Below, piece after piece: positions 1-12,734 of a DNA stretch of 64,000 nt. The stretch is from Tetrastigma voinierianum (taxonomy: Eukaryota > Streptophyta > Magnoliopsida > Vitales > Vitaceae). The position numbers and the translations under genes were made by a program. The DNA lies in assembly GCA_016808115.1 (NCBI GenBank), contig JAEQBH010000284.1, positions 310,001-374,000 of the forward strand, given 5' to 3'. The notes under the pieces were generated by a model. It did not search any database and was not told the DNA's origin. It saw nothing but the letters and a program-made list of their open reading frames with translations. Numbering within the stretch: position 1 is the first letter of the stretch; every line of letters starts with the position of its first letter.

Positions 1-2870
1 AATTTACTACAACCAACATGTTATTCATTTTTTTGACAATAACACACAAAAATAGCACACATGGACCAATCAAAGTTCGAAAATTAGTCCCGAAAATTCA
101 TTTCCAGACTGTCTGAAAATCCAGCCCGGACTATCAGAAAATAGCTCCAAAAATCTAATGTTCATTCCCAAATTTTTGGGACTGAAATGCACGACCCTTC
201 TGGCCCCAAACACCCCATCCATTTGAATGGCTCTTAGACAAGAATTAAACCGAGTAGGAGAAAAACCCCTACCTCTCGGAGTTTGGCAAACCCCCTGATT
301 TTGGTACACACACATAGCTCTTTTTGCTTGGACCAACTTTGCCTCTTTCTCCGACGAAAGCCGACTACCCGATCATCGTGAAATCTAGAGAGAAGTTGGA
401 GCTTCTCTCTCATCTTTTTTTTTTCTTCTTCTCCTTTCTTTTATCTTCTTCTTTCTCTTTCTTTTTTTCCTCCTTTTTCCCTCTCTCCACCGGATTTTGG
501 TCCAACAAGTTCAAGTGGGAGACCTCATCTTACCACATGTCTCCCTCTCATTGGTTTTAACTTCCTCTGCACTTATCCTCTCTTATCGAACATTTGGATT
601 TTCTTCCTCTAAGGGCTTGACACAAGGCCATCCCTTAGACTTTCTCTCATTTGTTTCACTTATCCTCTCCTTTTGACACATGGCTTAATGTGAACCATTC
701 AACCATGTGCCATGTGTCACTTGCTACACTCGGTGCCTCGAAAAAAGTGAATTTTTTACTGTCTCGAAATTGTGAAGTCGGTTAGATAGCCCCAGGTTGT
801 GAATAATTCAATGATAAGTCCGTTTGTGATCGAGATCTGAAAAATTTCGGGTTTGGCCAGAGTACCGTTTTACCATTTTTCAGAAAAATTGAATTTTATC
901 GGATTTTACATTGTCCCAATGGCCTCAGTATAATAAAGGCAACATAAAAATTTGGGAAAAACCTATCAAAATGTATTAAACAATTCAAAATGAGTCTTAT
1001 TACAACTCTTCTCTTTTACATAACAGAAAACTAAATAACTGTCCCGAATTTTACAAAATACAGAATAAGTCATAATCGGGCCTTCTTTACCATTAAGGCC
1101 TCAGATGAATTCCATCTCCTGGTGAGCCTCTAGCACTTGAAATAATTTTCTCACGACGAGGTGAGCAATGCCTAGTAGAGGATTGTTCTCCTACCAAAGT
1201 TCTTTCATCTGAGTCTTGTACAATGTAATTCAATCATTACAAACACATTTAGCAACAACATATGCATTTCTACATGAATGCTCACATGTCATGCCAATGT
1301 CCCGGGCCCTCACTGACTCCCTCACACATGCACACATCATGTATGAAAAACCTTAATTTCCAAAATAAAAGATTTTTGTTTTATATTTCAACTCCTTAGG
1401 CAGTCTCCAAAAAATCGCTTTATTCAAAAGCCATGTGTCTTTTGTGGGTAACGAAATTTCCGGGGTTTCATCCTAGGCGTTGTACACCTTCCAACACTTT
1501 CGCAGACTTTCATCGCTGGATGCATATGTTTGACTAAGAATACATGCCTTTCACCTGAGGGGGTGTCTATCTCTTCTTGCTATTACCCGACACATAATTT
1601 CAAACCATGCGACTTTAGGACGTCGTCCCTTTTTCAAAGCCCACCATTTAAACACCAAACACAGTGTTCTTTCATGCCATGCACTCACACCCATTTCACG
1701 CAATGTCCTTGTGCATATGCAATGTAGAATGCCATTGCATGTTCTTTCGTGTTACATGCATGATAAGAGCTACATGCAACATTTATGATTCATGGATAAT
1801 CATATCTACGACATACAATTTACATCCATAATACGATCCATGTAAATACATCGAGTTCAACATATATCCGTGATTTTCTCACGCTTGCATGTCATTGATC
1901 AAACAGACACATAAAAATTGGATCTTCATGTTCGGACCTAAAACAGTACACACAGTTTAGCATATAAGTCCATGTCCAGCACTGACACACTACAAAATCA
2001 TCATACTTTAGCCCGTATTTTCTAGTAAATACAACTTGCTTCTGAACTGAGGTTCTGAGAACAGAAAGGACCCAAAAATTGGTTTGTAATTCACCAACAG
2101 TTTGATCACAACTGTTCTTGAATCAGCCCCACCATTAGGGCTACACCTCATGGCTATCGAATGGCCCTCAGACAAGAACTAACTAGAATAGAAGAGAACC
2201 CTTACCTCTTGGAGTGCAATCTAGCTAGCTTATTAACCCGTCGAACCTCTTACTTGTTCGAACACTAGAGACCAGTAGATGTTAGACCTTCTTTCCTCTG
2301 CCTTTTTCTTCCCATTTTCTTTCTCTTCTTTCTCTTCCTTTATCTGTCTTCCTCTTCCAAACTAGTTTGGTCTAGGTGTATGACACCTTTCTTAATCCAC
2401 CTTGACACATGGCAATCACCATGCCATGCATTTCTCATGCCAATTTTCCCACCACTCAATTCATGCATGATAGGAATATGACACTTGGCTTTCCATGTAT
2501 ATCCACTTGTTTGGTGCCACATGGCACATGTCCTCAAGCCACGTGTCGCGTGTCATTCGTCCACTTTGCCTCGAAATACATGAAATTCCGACTATCCTAG
2601 AATTTGACGTAATTTGACTGTGTAGCTATATTTCACAAGACGAACTCAATAGTGTGGTTCATGTCATTGTCCGAGATCTAGCAAAATTCCTAGGCTTACA
2701 ACCTGTACTGTAACATAATCTATCGTTACACTTTATTCGGGTCCTCATAGCATGGTCCAATCATTGATCCAAAAATTTCTACAATAAATTAGGTAGGTCG
2801 CTAGTATAGTTCCCTATCCACGAGTATGCTATTTATTGAAATAATTTTACTGGAATATAGGAGGAATCCC
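1..2870 (-). repeat. LTR-type sequence, two homologous blocks (Tekay-like chromovirus LTR suspected)
   Basis: Two blocks, about 100-920 and 2040-2770, are diverged direct copies of each other. Both contain, in the same order, a segment around AATGGC..CAGACAAGAA, a long pyrimidine tract, a block rich in GACACATGGC-type words, and a GATCTAG/GATCTGAAAAATT block. The reverse complement of the 2600-2720 part matches plus-strand DNA at 56880-57000 and less well at 61115-61200, so this is a dispersed repeat. The DNA between the blocks (1081-1200) resembles the transcription-end part of chromovirus LTRs read on the minus strand. No coding domain is present. The lineage is inferred from general LTR appearance and is uncertain; the repeat relationship is seen directly. 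Confidence 0.5.
397..490. repeat. Polypyrimidine tract
   Basis: Nearly uninterrupted C/T run on the plus strand. The 78-residue Phe/Ser-rich frame through it is a composition artefact. A shorter equivalent tract lies at 2285-2360 in the second LTR-type block. Confidence 0.85.
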
Positions 2871-3598
2871 TTGGATGGGTAGAAAGAAAGAAATGTAAGG
2901 ATGTTTGCTTGGAAAGCAAAGTTATTATTCTTTATAAAAATCAAGTAATTTGAAATTTAATTAAAATTTTGTTAAATATAAATTATAAAATATATTTTAA
3001 TATGTTAGACGCCACTTCCCTTATTTTCTCTCATCTTGTTATTTTCTAGCCAATTTTCTTCAAGCAAAGATGAGTGATTTCTCTTGCATATTTTTTTTTT
3101 CATTTGATTGCTCAATAAAGTGGTTATTCTACAAAAATTTAGGTCTTATCTTGATTCTCGTGTTGTCGTTGTCTTATTAAAGTGTTTGGTTTGTCGTCGA
3201 TTTGTTTGATGTTTTTCATCGTTTTGTTGCAACACTTTATTTGTGTGGATGCGATTCAAAAGGCAAAGCAAATTCCATCATATTAGATTATGGTCGTCAG
3301 TGTGTTGAAGCGGGTGTAGATATTATAGTCGTATATTATCAATTTGTAGGTTTTATCTTTGATTTATCTTTGCTAATGACACGGATATTGTTTCGTCATT
3401 TATGGTTTTAAGCAAGTCGTATCTTAAGATCCAATTGGGAAGCGTCACGAAAAACTCCCAAGTAGTACCCGATGTCAGCACCTTTGGAACTTTTCGGTTC
3501 CAGGCCGTGCTCTTTACTCTCGTAGCCCACGTATTGGCCACTGTTTCAGCTGTTAAAGTGGTCAAACGGTATTAAAATAACTGTTAAGTACTAGCATT
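2871..3598. other. Intergenic DNA, no gene recognised
   Basis: AT-rich to about 3180, then mixed composition. Short frames near 3202-3411 (plus) and 3353-3565 (minus) overlap on opposite strands and resemble nothing I know. I see no RNA gene or promoter. Confidence 0.6.
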
Positions 3599-3599
3599 G

Positions 3600-4420
3600 G
3601 CTTAGCGCAGCCTTTGTGGGGCCGCTCTCGCCCTCTGCTCCCTTCTCTCTCATTCTCACTGATTGGACCTAACCCCCCCGCACTCGCAACTGACCGCCCC
3701 CGCCGCTGTCTACAGCCGTGCAAACCCGCCGCTCGTCCAAACCCTTTGTTTTTACTCTTTTTATTAAACTTTATGTTAGTTTTTAAAATATAATAAATAA
3801 AAATTCAAATTTTATTTTTTAAAATATAAATAAAATATTCTTTATTTTCATTGTAGTAAAAAATTTATTTTAATTTTTAAAATCTATTAAATAAAATTTA
3901 AATTTTATTTTTAAAAATATAAATAAATTATTCAATTATCTCCATTAAATTATTTTAAAATTTATTTAATTTAAATCTACTAAATGAAAATCAAATGAAT
4001 TGAGTTTGAACCAATTTATTTATTTTTAAAAATTGAATTTTTATTTATTTAGTAGATTTTAAAAATTAAAATAAAAAATTTAAATTTTATTTAGTAGATC
4101 TAAAATAATGAATAATTTATTTATATTTTTAAAAATAAAATTTGAATTTGTATTTAATGGATTTTTAAAACTAAACTAAAATTCTAATAAAAAATTAAGA
4201 GTTAAAAAATAAAAAAAAAGTTGTTCAAGGGTGCTGGATTGGGTTGGGTGGGTGCTAGGTTTGGGATGGGCGGATGTTGGGGCGTGTGGGTGGAATGTCC
4301 AACTGGTGATGGGAGAGAAAAGAGGGAAGAGAGAGGAGAGAGAAGAGAGGAGGGAAGAGAGAGAAGAGATGAGAGAAGAGGGAAGAGAATGTGTCCCACG
4401 TGCCATATAGACACCGTATG
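3600..4420. repeat. Large imperfect inverted repeat (foldback or MITE-like element)
   Basis: The left arm (about 3600-3935) matches the reverse complement of the right arm (about 4020-4420) segment by segment. Each arm has an outer pyrimidine/purine block (CTTCTCTCTC.. against a GAGAGA tract at 4310-4390), a GC-rich block with a TTGGAC core, and an inner AT block sharing AAATTCAAATTTTATTTTT. The loop is only about 80 bp. The right-arm purine tract has expanded relative to the left arm. There is no coding capacity; ORFs in the purine tract are compositional. It could be a MITE, a foldback transposon or a transcribed hairpin. Terminal duplications could not be fixed. Confidence 0.7.
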
Positions 4421-5530
4421 CATTGATTCAATGGGTTATTTACTTGGTATTTGGCCAGAACTGTGATTTGGTGTGACATGGGTGCTTGGATTACGAGGGA
4501 GTGGCTAGCGAACTCTTCTTTAGACACAAAGTTAAGTGTAAGTGGAATACCAGTGCAATGTCTCTTAGGCGGGTTTTACACCTTTTCCTTGGATTTATTT
4601 TATCTATTGCAATTTTGAATCAATAAAATTATTTTTCTTAAAAAAAAAATATTTTTTAATATGTTAATTTTAAAAATAAATATTAATTAATACTTAAAGG
4701 AAATTAATATTGTTTTCCATTTTTAAAAAATCACATACACAAAATGCATCAAAATCTTGCCCCTTTATTTAACATTATATTGTTTGATGAAAAAACAAAT
4801 AAATTTGGTCTATTTTTAATTATTTCTTGTCTAAGATCATAAAACAAGTTGTTTTAATTTGAAAAACATACAATTCCTTACATTATTTACTATGAATATT
4901 TTTTCAAAGAAATGGAGAAATATCTATTATTCATTGTCAACCTCTTTGCATGCTTTCCTAAATGGCAAGGACAAAGGTCATCTCCAACAATTGTTTTATT
5001 TTTTCAATTAAAAAGAAAGGACATATGTTACGAAAGAATAAAATGTTTTGAAACAATATTTTCTTTTTCATTTTTAGGTATTTTCACTAGTTTCTCACTA
5101 TTATTCTGAAAAGAATAATTATGTAAATACAAAAAATAGTTAAAAATAAAGCAATATAAATTAAAATTTATTTTTAAAACATATTTAAAAATATGAAATT
5201 TAAGTTAATAGCATATCTAATTATCAAACAAACTTTTAATTCACAAAAAAAAAACAAAGAAAAGGTTTCAAGAATTTGAAAAAATATAATAAAATAAAAA
5301 TTAAAAGTATACAAAATATAAAAATTATTTTAAAAAAAATAATAGGTCTATTTTTTATTTATTTATTTATTTATTTTGAAAAATAAATTATTAATTCAAG
5401 TTAGTAATATAATCCAATAGGAAACACACCAAAATCAAAGTGTTAGAAACTTTAGGATGTGAAACATCAAGTTAATAGCAAAAAGATCGTTTAATGCTAC
5501 GCATTTTGATCATCCAAAAATCACTAGAAT
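4421..5530. other. AT-rich intergenic DNA, no gene recognised
   Basis: Very AT-rich, with a short TTTA run at 5350-5375. The 65-residue frame at 4912-5109 is hydrophobic and low complexity, and I do not treat it as a gene. Confidence 0.6.
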
Positions 5531-5536
5531 ACTAGA

Positions 5537-5948
5537 TTAGGATTTGTAGCATCTTGACAGATAGGATTTGATGCAGTGAGCTCTATCGGATCGAATTTTA
5601 CCATCTAAATTGCCAATGCAAAGGCTGACACAATTTTCCTTGCTGATAAATTCGATGAAAAATCTGCGACAATGGAGTGCAGGATAAAACACGCTATACG
5701 GGTTGGCGACAAAACCTTGAAATGGGTGTGACAAAACACGAAAAAAAGGAAAAATAAAGATAAACCCAGATCGATGTGAAGAAACCACTTTATTGGAAAA
5801 GAAATCTAGATTAGGGGAAGAAAACGATGGAATGAGTGATATCAGGCCAAGATTGGCCAAAAAATCATCTCTTCTCTCACGAATTTAAGAGTATGAAAAA
5901 CATAAACATAAGGAAGGGCGGCTAGAGTTTCCTAAGGGAGGGAGTTAC
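5537..5948 (-). other. Possible 5' end of a plant gene, truncated by Athila-1
   Basis: A 107-codon minus-strand frame (5860 to 5537) has ordinary, non-repetitive composition: FSNKVVSSHRSGF near the start and KENCVSLCIGNLDGK later. I do not recognise the protein. Immediately upstream, around 5905-5945 on the minus strand, is AAACTCTAGCCGCC, which resembles the AAACCCTAGCCGCC motif common in plant 5' leaders. The LTR of Athila-1 begins directly after it, at 5949. A possible splice donor, ATG|GTAAAATTC, lies within the frame. This could be a leader plus first exon of a gene whose upstream part was separated by the insertion, or a chance ORF. Confidence 0.25.
5944..5948. repeat. Target-site duplication of Athila-1, left copy
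   Basis: GTTAC immediately precedes the TGTTCG start of the left LTR. The right flank reads GATTAC from 21881, giving TTAC in both plus one changed base. This fits the 5-bp duplication typical of gypsy elements. Confidence 0.55.
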
Positions 5949-8868
5949 TGTTCGTTATCTCTTTCTCCCACTATGTAAGTGTGAGTGATGGATCAAAACA
6001 TAAACACAAATTTATAACGTTATTACCCAAGGACTATTGTCTAATCCCCGGCAATAATGCCATGAAACTTGTTTGTTATATTTCTTTGCCAATTATCTTG
6101 ATTAAACGGTTTTCTTAAGAGTAACTAATTTCTTCTGAGTTTTGATCCATGATTACGCAAGTGTGTCTGCAGTCGAAACAATTAATAAAGTGGATTTAAG
6201 TCCGGTCTCGATCCACGAGGAAGTCTCGGGAATTCTCGATCAACTTCTACGACTTCTGAAGCTACATCTTTATTTGAACTATGATAGGCAATTGATAAAT
6301 TCCTATACAGCCTTTAAAGCCAATAAAAGAATAAAGAATCTTCAAGCCCAGAACAAAAATGAAATAATATTACTTAAACTAAAATGAAAAATAAAAGAAA
6401 TAAATGGTCGATTATTTTAAAGTTGCATTGAAAATACATTTGTGTGAAACCTTGATTCCACACGAACTGACTCTGTAACTTTGCTTCATGAACTTTAGAT
6501 TTAGAATAGTCAGTAAGATGGTAATGCCATGTGGATTTCTCATGACACATTCATCATCTAATCTTCCTGTTTCTTTCGAGCGGATTAGATAACTACTATC
6601 GAGTTGCCTTGTTACGGGTATTTTTCTTTTTATTACTTCATGCGGGAACATGGATTGTAAACCTTAGCTCCTAAGACATAGGCTAAGCATGGGTTTACAC
6701 TATACTAGTTTCTCATCCTCAAAATTGGAACAGTTCATTCTTTCCTTGATTAGATCCTTTATGCGGGATTAGACTACTTTGTTCAGTCGAGGCGAACTCT
6801 CTGCTCATTTTAATTGATAAGTCATTCAACTCATTCTCGGTTTCAAGTGAAGAAGATTATCGATTATAATTCCACAGTCCATTAGATCCCAAATGATAGG
6901 TTGAATACCCTTGAGAATTATTCAGTACTCTCGGGAATGCCTTCTGTGTCCTTTCAGGGCCTCCTGTCGAGCATAAACGATCCTAATACGGGTATAGGAC
7001 AGCGATATTTGGATCAAATAAAAAAATAAACAAAACGACAAAGCGATTAGGCGAGATTCGGTAGACTCGATAAATTTATCTGGAAAGATAAATTCACAAC
7101 AAGCGGAGTAAATTCCAGCGAATTTGGGTTTCTAAATTGCTACATTACACTAACGGTGGCTCCACGGTCAGAAAGAGACTCACGTAAGTAAGGCTGGAAG
7201 TTCGAATTCCAAAATTTGTTTGGACTTGAAGCAGACAGAGCGATAATTGAAGAAAATATGATCTGCGTACAAAAGCGACTATGACTAACATCGGATCAGA
7301 GGAAATTCAAAATTTTAATAACAATCTACTCTAAATAATCTAAAATAACAGCAAAACAAGAAAAAGCGAGAAAATTAAAAATACGAGCCTTATTACCAGA
7401 CTTCTCTTTTGAGCCGCAGAGCGCACCATGCATGGCAATTTGCTTATTTAGGTTCTGATTTGGGCCTAACGATGCACTTCATGTGGTTCCATCAGCAGCC
7501 CATTGTTTGTTCATGTCGCGACTCCATTTGTGTGTCGCGACCTTGACTTGATGTCGCAACCTCTCTTTCTTGTTGCGACTTCTCTTATCTGCATGTGAGT
7601 TGTTTTTATGTCGCGACTTCAATCATACTTCGCGAATTCAATCATACGTCGCGACTTCACTATTCTGCTTATGAGCTGTTTTGATGTCGCGACTGATCAT
7701 GATCCGCGACCGTTTTTCTTTTCGCTGTCGCGGAGGCTTATCTGAGTGTAACTTTGCGCTAACATCCTTGGATCTGATCATCGCGATCATTAAATAGCGT
7801 CGCGACCTTCTTCATATGGCGATGTCACGACCAGCGAATGGCGTCGGCGACTTCACCTTTACGTATTGTGAGCTCTTTTGGTGTCGCGACTTCAATCATA
7901 CGTTGCGACTTGATGTTATGCTATAGGTTCTTTGATGTCGTGAAGCTTTTATTTGGTAGTGACTTGTCTTGACATCTCTTGGATCGCGATGTCGCGTATA
8001 AATGGCGTCACGACCTCCGTTCTTCTGCAGGTTGATGTAAGCGACCAGACCGTGTGCGACCATGATACCTTGCGGTGATGTCATGACCAGCGAAGGTGTC
8101 GCGACATCTTGACTCCGATGTTGATTTCTCTATCTCTTCTAGCATCGCGACCTCACATGTTCGGTCTCTTGAAAATCTTTTTATCGCGACTTATTGAATA
8201 TCCACGACCTCCATGTCCTATGTAGCTTTGATTACATTGCGCGACCTCGAAGTGGTGTCTGACATCATCTTCTTCTTCATTAATTCTTGGTAAATGATTT
8301 GGAGTTTACGTTAGGCCTTGGTGTTATCTTCGTGCGTCAAGGTGGCGACATCAGTCCCTTCTTTCAAAATTGATTGTGACTTCTTTTTACTTGAGAGGGC
8401 TGTTCTTGTGGCTTTGAAGACAGCTCCTTGTTGCGACCTCATGGTGGTATCACGACATCATTTATCTCCTTTTGGTGTGGCGACATCGCAATGATGTCGC
8501 GACATGAACTTCTTCATTTGATTGCTTCTTTTAATCTCGACCAAGTCATTTTTTTTTCCCAACTTCTTTCTTGAAGTCGCAGCTTCCCTTGTTCATTCTT
8601 GATTTCTTCTTGAAAGCCAGAATTTGTTGATGTCAGTGACTTGAAATTTCTAAGCTACGCTTCACATTGCGACTTAAATTCCAGTTTTGACTTCATTCTG
8701 CTGCAGGCTGATTTCTTCTGATTTTTGCTAAAATTTGAGTTTCTGGTGTATTTTCCTGCAAATTGGAATTTGATTCAATTATAGTTTTTAACGAGACAAA
8801 TTCATCATTATTCTCATTATAAACTCGGAAAATGGATTAAAGAAATCTAATGAGTTTTGGACTCATCA
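5949..8868 (-). repeat. Athila-1 3' LTR
   Basis: It begins TGTTCGTTATCTC on the plus strand and ends ..GGACTCATCA, so each end is TG..CA. It is collinear with 18998-21881 throughout; for example GATCCATGATTACGCAAGTG is shared. Read on the element strand, the LTR opens with TGATGAGT followed by the complementary ACTCAT, a tiny stem-loop. The TATA-like site around 7441-7452 has lost two bases compared with the other LTR. The region 7500-8700 is packed with TCGCGAC motifs. Confidence 0.9.
7500..8700. repeat. Array of TCGCGAC motifs in Athila-1 3' LTR
   Basis: The near-palindrome GTCGCGAC recurs about a dozen times exactly, and as often in one-base variants (TTGCGAC, TCGCAAC). Spacing is irregular, commonly 30-100 bp, and many copies are followed by TTCAATCAT or CTC. 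The 5' LTR has the same array (20530-21720), and eight more copies lie between integrase and the env-like ORF (12735-13010). Function unknown. Confidence 0.85.
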
Positions 8869-8925
8869 AATTCTAAAGAAACTTAAGAATTTTGCTTGTC
8901 CCAAGCGAAAAAAAAAAATTGTTTG
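8869..8925 (-). other. Degenerate polypurine-tract region of Athila-1
   Basis: Read on the minus strand, this stretch holds TTGGGACAAGC followed by ATTCTTAAGTTTC just before the LTR. The GGGGACAAGC..AAGTTT pattern is common upstream of Athila-group 3' LTRs. The purine run itself is eroded. Confidence 0.45.
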
Positions 8926-10790
8926 TCCTCGAACAAATAAGCTTAGAAAATTTTTAAGGACATTTTTACGATTTATTCTCTGATCTCTCATTCCACCTTC
9001 TGATATGGAATTAAGAATATCACTATTATTTCAAAGTTCAGTTTTGATGCAAGAACAAGGCATAGTGTACTTCTATTACAAAATTTCTTGATAAGTAATG
9101 TATTTAACGATTTATTTAACAAGTCTTGTTCTGTGTGTGTGTGTGCAGGCCATCAATCCTTTTCATCTTCATGTTGAATTAAGTTAATCTTTAAGTTTCT
9201 TAATTTGTTTATCAAGTCCCATATGTGTTTTTCATATTGATCACCACTAATGTAAGTGATTCTTCAAAATCAATGAGGTCTTTAGGAGGCTTGTAATGTT
9301 GGGTTTAGGTAATTGGTAGATAATGGAAGTCTTAGGGTTGTAAATACAATTTCCATCTTATCTACATTGTTGCCTCAAGCTTTCTTCCTTTTCTTCTTTG
9401 TTCATTAAATTCTCCTCAATCTTGCTTTGATTCCTCTTTTAATTCTTTTATGGAATTTCAACTTCCATATGTACTTGATTGAATGAGATTCCTTTGTTCT
9501 TTAACTCCTTTGCTTTATTTCTCTAAGATTTGGAATAGTGCAATGTTTTGTCTTCTTAAGCTTTCTATTACTCTTAGAGAACTTTGAGGCTGCTTAACTC
9601 CGTACAGTTGGCATTAGGGTTGCTAGGTGTTAAAAAACACCCTACGAGCTTAATTTCAAGAAATAAACCTGAGCAAAAAAACTTATTCTTTATTTCTACT
9701 CAATACCTTCTCCATCTTGACCTTCTTATCGAAATTTGGGATATTATTCTGAGCTTGTTTATTCCTTTATAGTAAACTTTTGAACTGGAAACTGGATAAT
9801 TTGGGTTCTTTGCTGTAGGTTTATTGCAAGGAATGGAATTTAAGTTTTCAATTCTTTGTTTATTGAAGAAATAGAACTATTGGCTCAAATCAGAGACTAG
9901 AGAATATGCTTAAGCATGTTACGAGGAATTTGGAAACTTAAAAGGCTAAAGGCGCGAGGATGGCCTCTATCATTTCTGTTGGTTGTTTTTTCACCTGGGA
10001 TTCGCCTCAATCGATAATCAAACAAGAAGTTCTAGGATTGTGGACTCTAAATCACGAATTCCCCCAGATGTTCCTAATTTGTCCAAAAGTTTCATAAGTT
10101 TTGTTGACCGATGTGTATTATTTCTTCAAGACTTGTGTGCTTATTCCTTGTCTACTTACATTATTTTAACCAAGTATTTTGTTCCATCGGCAATAGCGAT
10201 TTTCAAATTTTTGCAACTAAACTAAATTTAAAGCGAGCATTAAATACTCATTCAGTTTCTTTATTCATGCCACGATTACTGCGATTATTTGTGTTGAGTT
10301 TATCTCCTAGTCAAACTACTTCAACTGGATTAGATTATGATATTCCGGCATTTCATTCTTGAATAAAATCTAAATGTTATTTTCCTAACAAGTCAAGTAA
10401 AAAAAAAAAAAAAATTAACAATAAAATCTAGCTACGAAACAGCGAACATTTCCTTTTCACAAATTTTCTTGTTTATTCATGATGTGATGCAGGTTAAGGT
10501 AACTGTCGGAAGAGGGAAAAAGAAGGATAAATGATGGAAGGTCTATTTTTTCTTTTGAAGATAAAGATGTTGGGAGGATCGGATCAGGGTAGCCATATTA
10601 GGATTGAATTTGGGAAATTTCATTTAGGTTTATATTATTTCTTCTTGTCATTTTCCCTCTCTGTCTGTTCTTGAGGATCCAATTCATTTTGTGAGATCAA
10701 CCTTTTTTATTTAGATCATCTTGTCTCGTGCCCGATTATTGTTCATTGTGGTCCATTTAGGTCATGACTTCTAAAAATTTGGAAAGATTA
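8926..10790 (-). other. Athila-1 3' untranslated region, no gene recognised
   Basis: It lies between the end of the env-like ORF and the polypurine region. It has a (GT)n run at 9132-9146 and an A-run at 10400-10414. Plus-strand frames at 9983-10362 overlap in two frames and resemble nothing. Confidence 0.55.
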
Positions 10791-10794
10791 TTGG

Positions 10795-11193
10795 TCAATC
10801 AATTTTCAAGCAGACACTATTATAGGCATCTTTATCATCAAGCTCTTGATCTCTGTCCTTCATCCTTTTCTCGAAGTCCTTGAACATTGACATGTATAGG
10901 AACTTGAATCCCTTGATCTGCTCCTTAGTCTTGGCTTCTTGATTTGAGTCCCTTTCCTTTATAAGTTTTAGGAGTTGAGAATCTCGATCATACTGATTGT
11001 TGTAGAATGATTCATGGCTTAGCTTTAACTTCTTCAGTAGATCTTGATCTCTTTCCTCCATTTCCTTCTTAAATTTTTCCTCTTGATGTTCCAGGATCTT
11101 TTTCATCTGCTCTTCCTTTCTGCTCATCTCTTCTTCCCATTGTTGATCTTTTCTTTTCATCTCAGCTTCATATACTTCTTCTCTTATGTTCAT
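10795..11193 (-). pseudogene. Athila-1 env-like ORF, C-terminal coiled-coil part
   Basis: This is a 132-residue open frame, dominated by Glu, Lys, Gln and Arg with heptad-like spacing (for example EEEMSRKEEQMKKILEHQEE). It predicts a long coiled coil and has no membrane segment. It sits downstream of integrase and before the 3' LTR, where Athila elements carry their post-pol env-like ORF. The preceding part of that ORF (12095-12412) is in another frame. Whether such proteins act as envelopes is not established; charged coiled coil is what is visible. It could instead be a separate accessory ORF. Confidence 0.55.
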
Positions 11194-12094
11194 CTCTTCT
11201 TCCAGTATTGATCCCTTCTCTTGAATTCTTTTTCATAACCTCTTCTGAATTTTCTTTAGAGTTCCATTGCTCTTCTCTTTCTTCCATACTCTGCAGAATA
11301 GGCGAGCATCTCATTATTTGGTGTCCACGAAACCTAGAGCTTTCCACCAGGTTTTAAATCTTGTTCATATGGGGAGGATTGACAGTGGGGTTGAAAAATC
11401 TATAGGACTTCCATAACCTTGTTCTCTGCGATATGAGCGAATGTGAAGGTATTCTATATACGAGATGCGGCTTACGGATCTTCTTCTTTACGATGCATAG
11501 CTTGAAGTGTGTCCTCTTCTGCCTTACATTATCATTTTCTTCTCTCGAATCTGCCTTCTATTATACCCCTTTTCTTTGATTCTTGGGCCTTTGCCTCTGT
11601 CGAGTGAGTGGTGACATTTTAGGCATTCTTCTTCTTCTTCCACGTTCCTTTCTGACCCTCAGCCATAACCTTGTGATAGTCATTTGGATGAGGATCAGAG
11701 CCTCTTTGTTTCCTTCATGGTACCTCGGTATAAATTTTCAATAACTGTTCTAGCATCAATCTTGTACCCCTTCAGTATAGCATAGAAGGATTAGCTGCTG
11801 TTCTCTTCTGCTTGTGCGAGACATGCTTGGTAGGGACCATAACGAGAGGCTAGGAAGTAAAACCTTTGCCTCTTACGTAAAATCTCCTGCTCGGTCTTTT
11901 GCTCTCCTTTTCCTTTCTTCCACTTCCCTTTGCAGATACGTCGATTTTCTCGACATCTTCTCACGGTTGAGATTGTTCATCAACTTCTTAATTTTGATCC
12001 ATTCTTACGCCCTTCCATTCCACGCCACATTTCATTAATAGTCTTGCTCCATAAGGCACCCAAAACTCCTACGACATAATAAGTTCTCCTTCCT
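11194..12094 (-). pseudogene. Athila-1 env-like ORF, broken middle part
   Basis: Between the two open pieces the minus strand has short open stretches in shifting frames, separated by stops. I see no defined motif. It is treated as the decayed middle of the post-integrase ORF because of position and strand only. Confidence 0.35.
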
Positions 12095-12435
12095 TCAGCC
12101 AAATTGGGTAAAATTCTCTGAGCAGCTATTGCATATCAGGACTTTTGTGTTTAGAATTCTCCCGACCTCTTTGCTCATTAATTCCTTGAAAAAGGAGAGA
12201 TGAGTTAGTTTGAAGCCTCTTTCTCCTATGAGCCCCTTTCCAACATAGTGCTTTTCGGACGAGGAAGAAAGCTGTACGAGGCGAACTCGTCTTCTTCTCC
12301 CTCTTGCTGCTTTTCTTTTCCCTTTTTCCTCTGTTGCTTTGTAAAGCGGTTGAACTTCACAGTTGTTCGACGGCTGTTCTCCTTTGGGTTCAGAGATGAA
12401 CTTCCCCTTCAATCTGAGTATGCTCCTCCATGATT
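12095..12435 (-). pseudogene. Athila-1 env-like ORF, N-terminal part
   Basis: A 105-residue frame begins with a basic segment (KGKRKAARGRRRRVRLVQL) and continues KGLIGERGFKLTHLSFF. The second piece resembles the KxxxxERGF segment of the plant retrotransposon domain found in post-pol ORFs of Athila-group elements. The basic run could be a nuclear-localisation signal. The frame stops after ENFTQFG and continues in other frames toward 11200. The family call rests on position, strand and this short resemblance. Confidence 0.5.
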
Positions 12436-12734
12436 TCGAAACAGATTTGGGATGAGGGTTGAAGGATTGAAGGTAGTAGAGAAATCGGAAGGTTTAGGAA
12501 GAAGTTTGGATTTAGGGCTTACGAGGTGAAGCAGAGAATATGCGAAGATGAAGGTTGTATTTGCTTACAAGGAAGGAGATGGTAGTGGAGGAGTTTCTCA
12601 ACGGTTACAGATATTGTGTGGGCTCTTTATTACTTCATTTATTTGTTTGTCGCTACTTTAATTTCAGGCTGCGATTGTGTGCTGTCATTAAATTTAGGGC
12701 ATAATTAAAAACTGCCCAGCTGGCATAATTTTCT

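Noticed and set aside
324..560. Phe/Ser-rich 78-codon ORF
   Set aside because: It lies over the polypyrimidine tract in LTR-type DNA.
4176..4527. Overlapping ORFs on both strands
   Set aside because: They come from the GAGA/TCTC tract and GC-rich block of the foldback; composition explains them.
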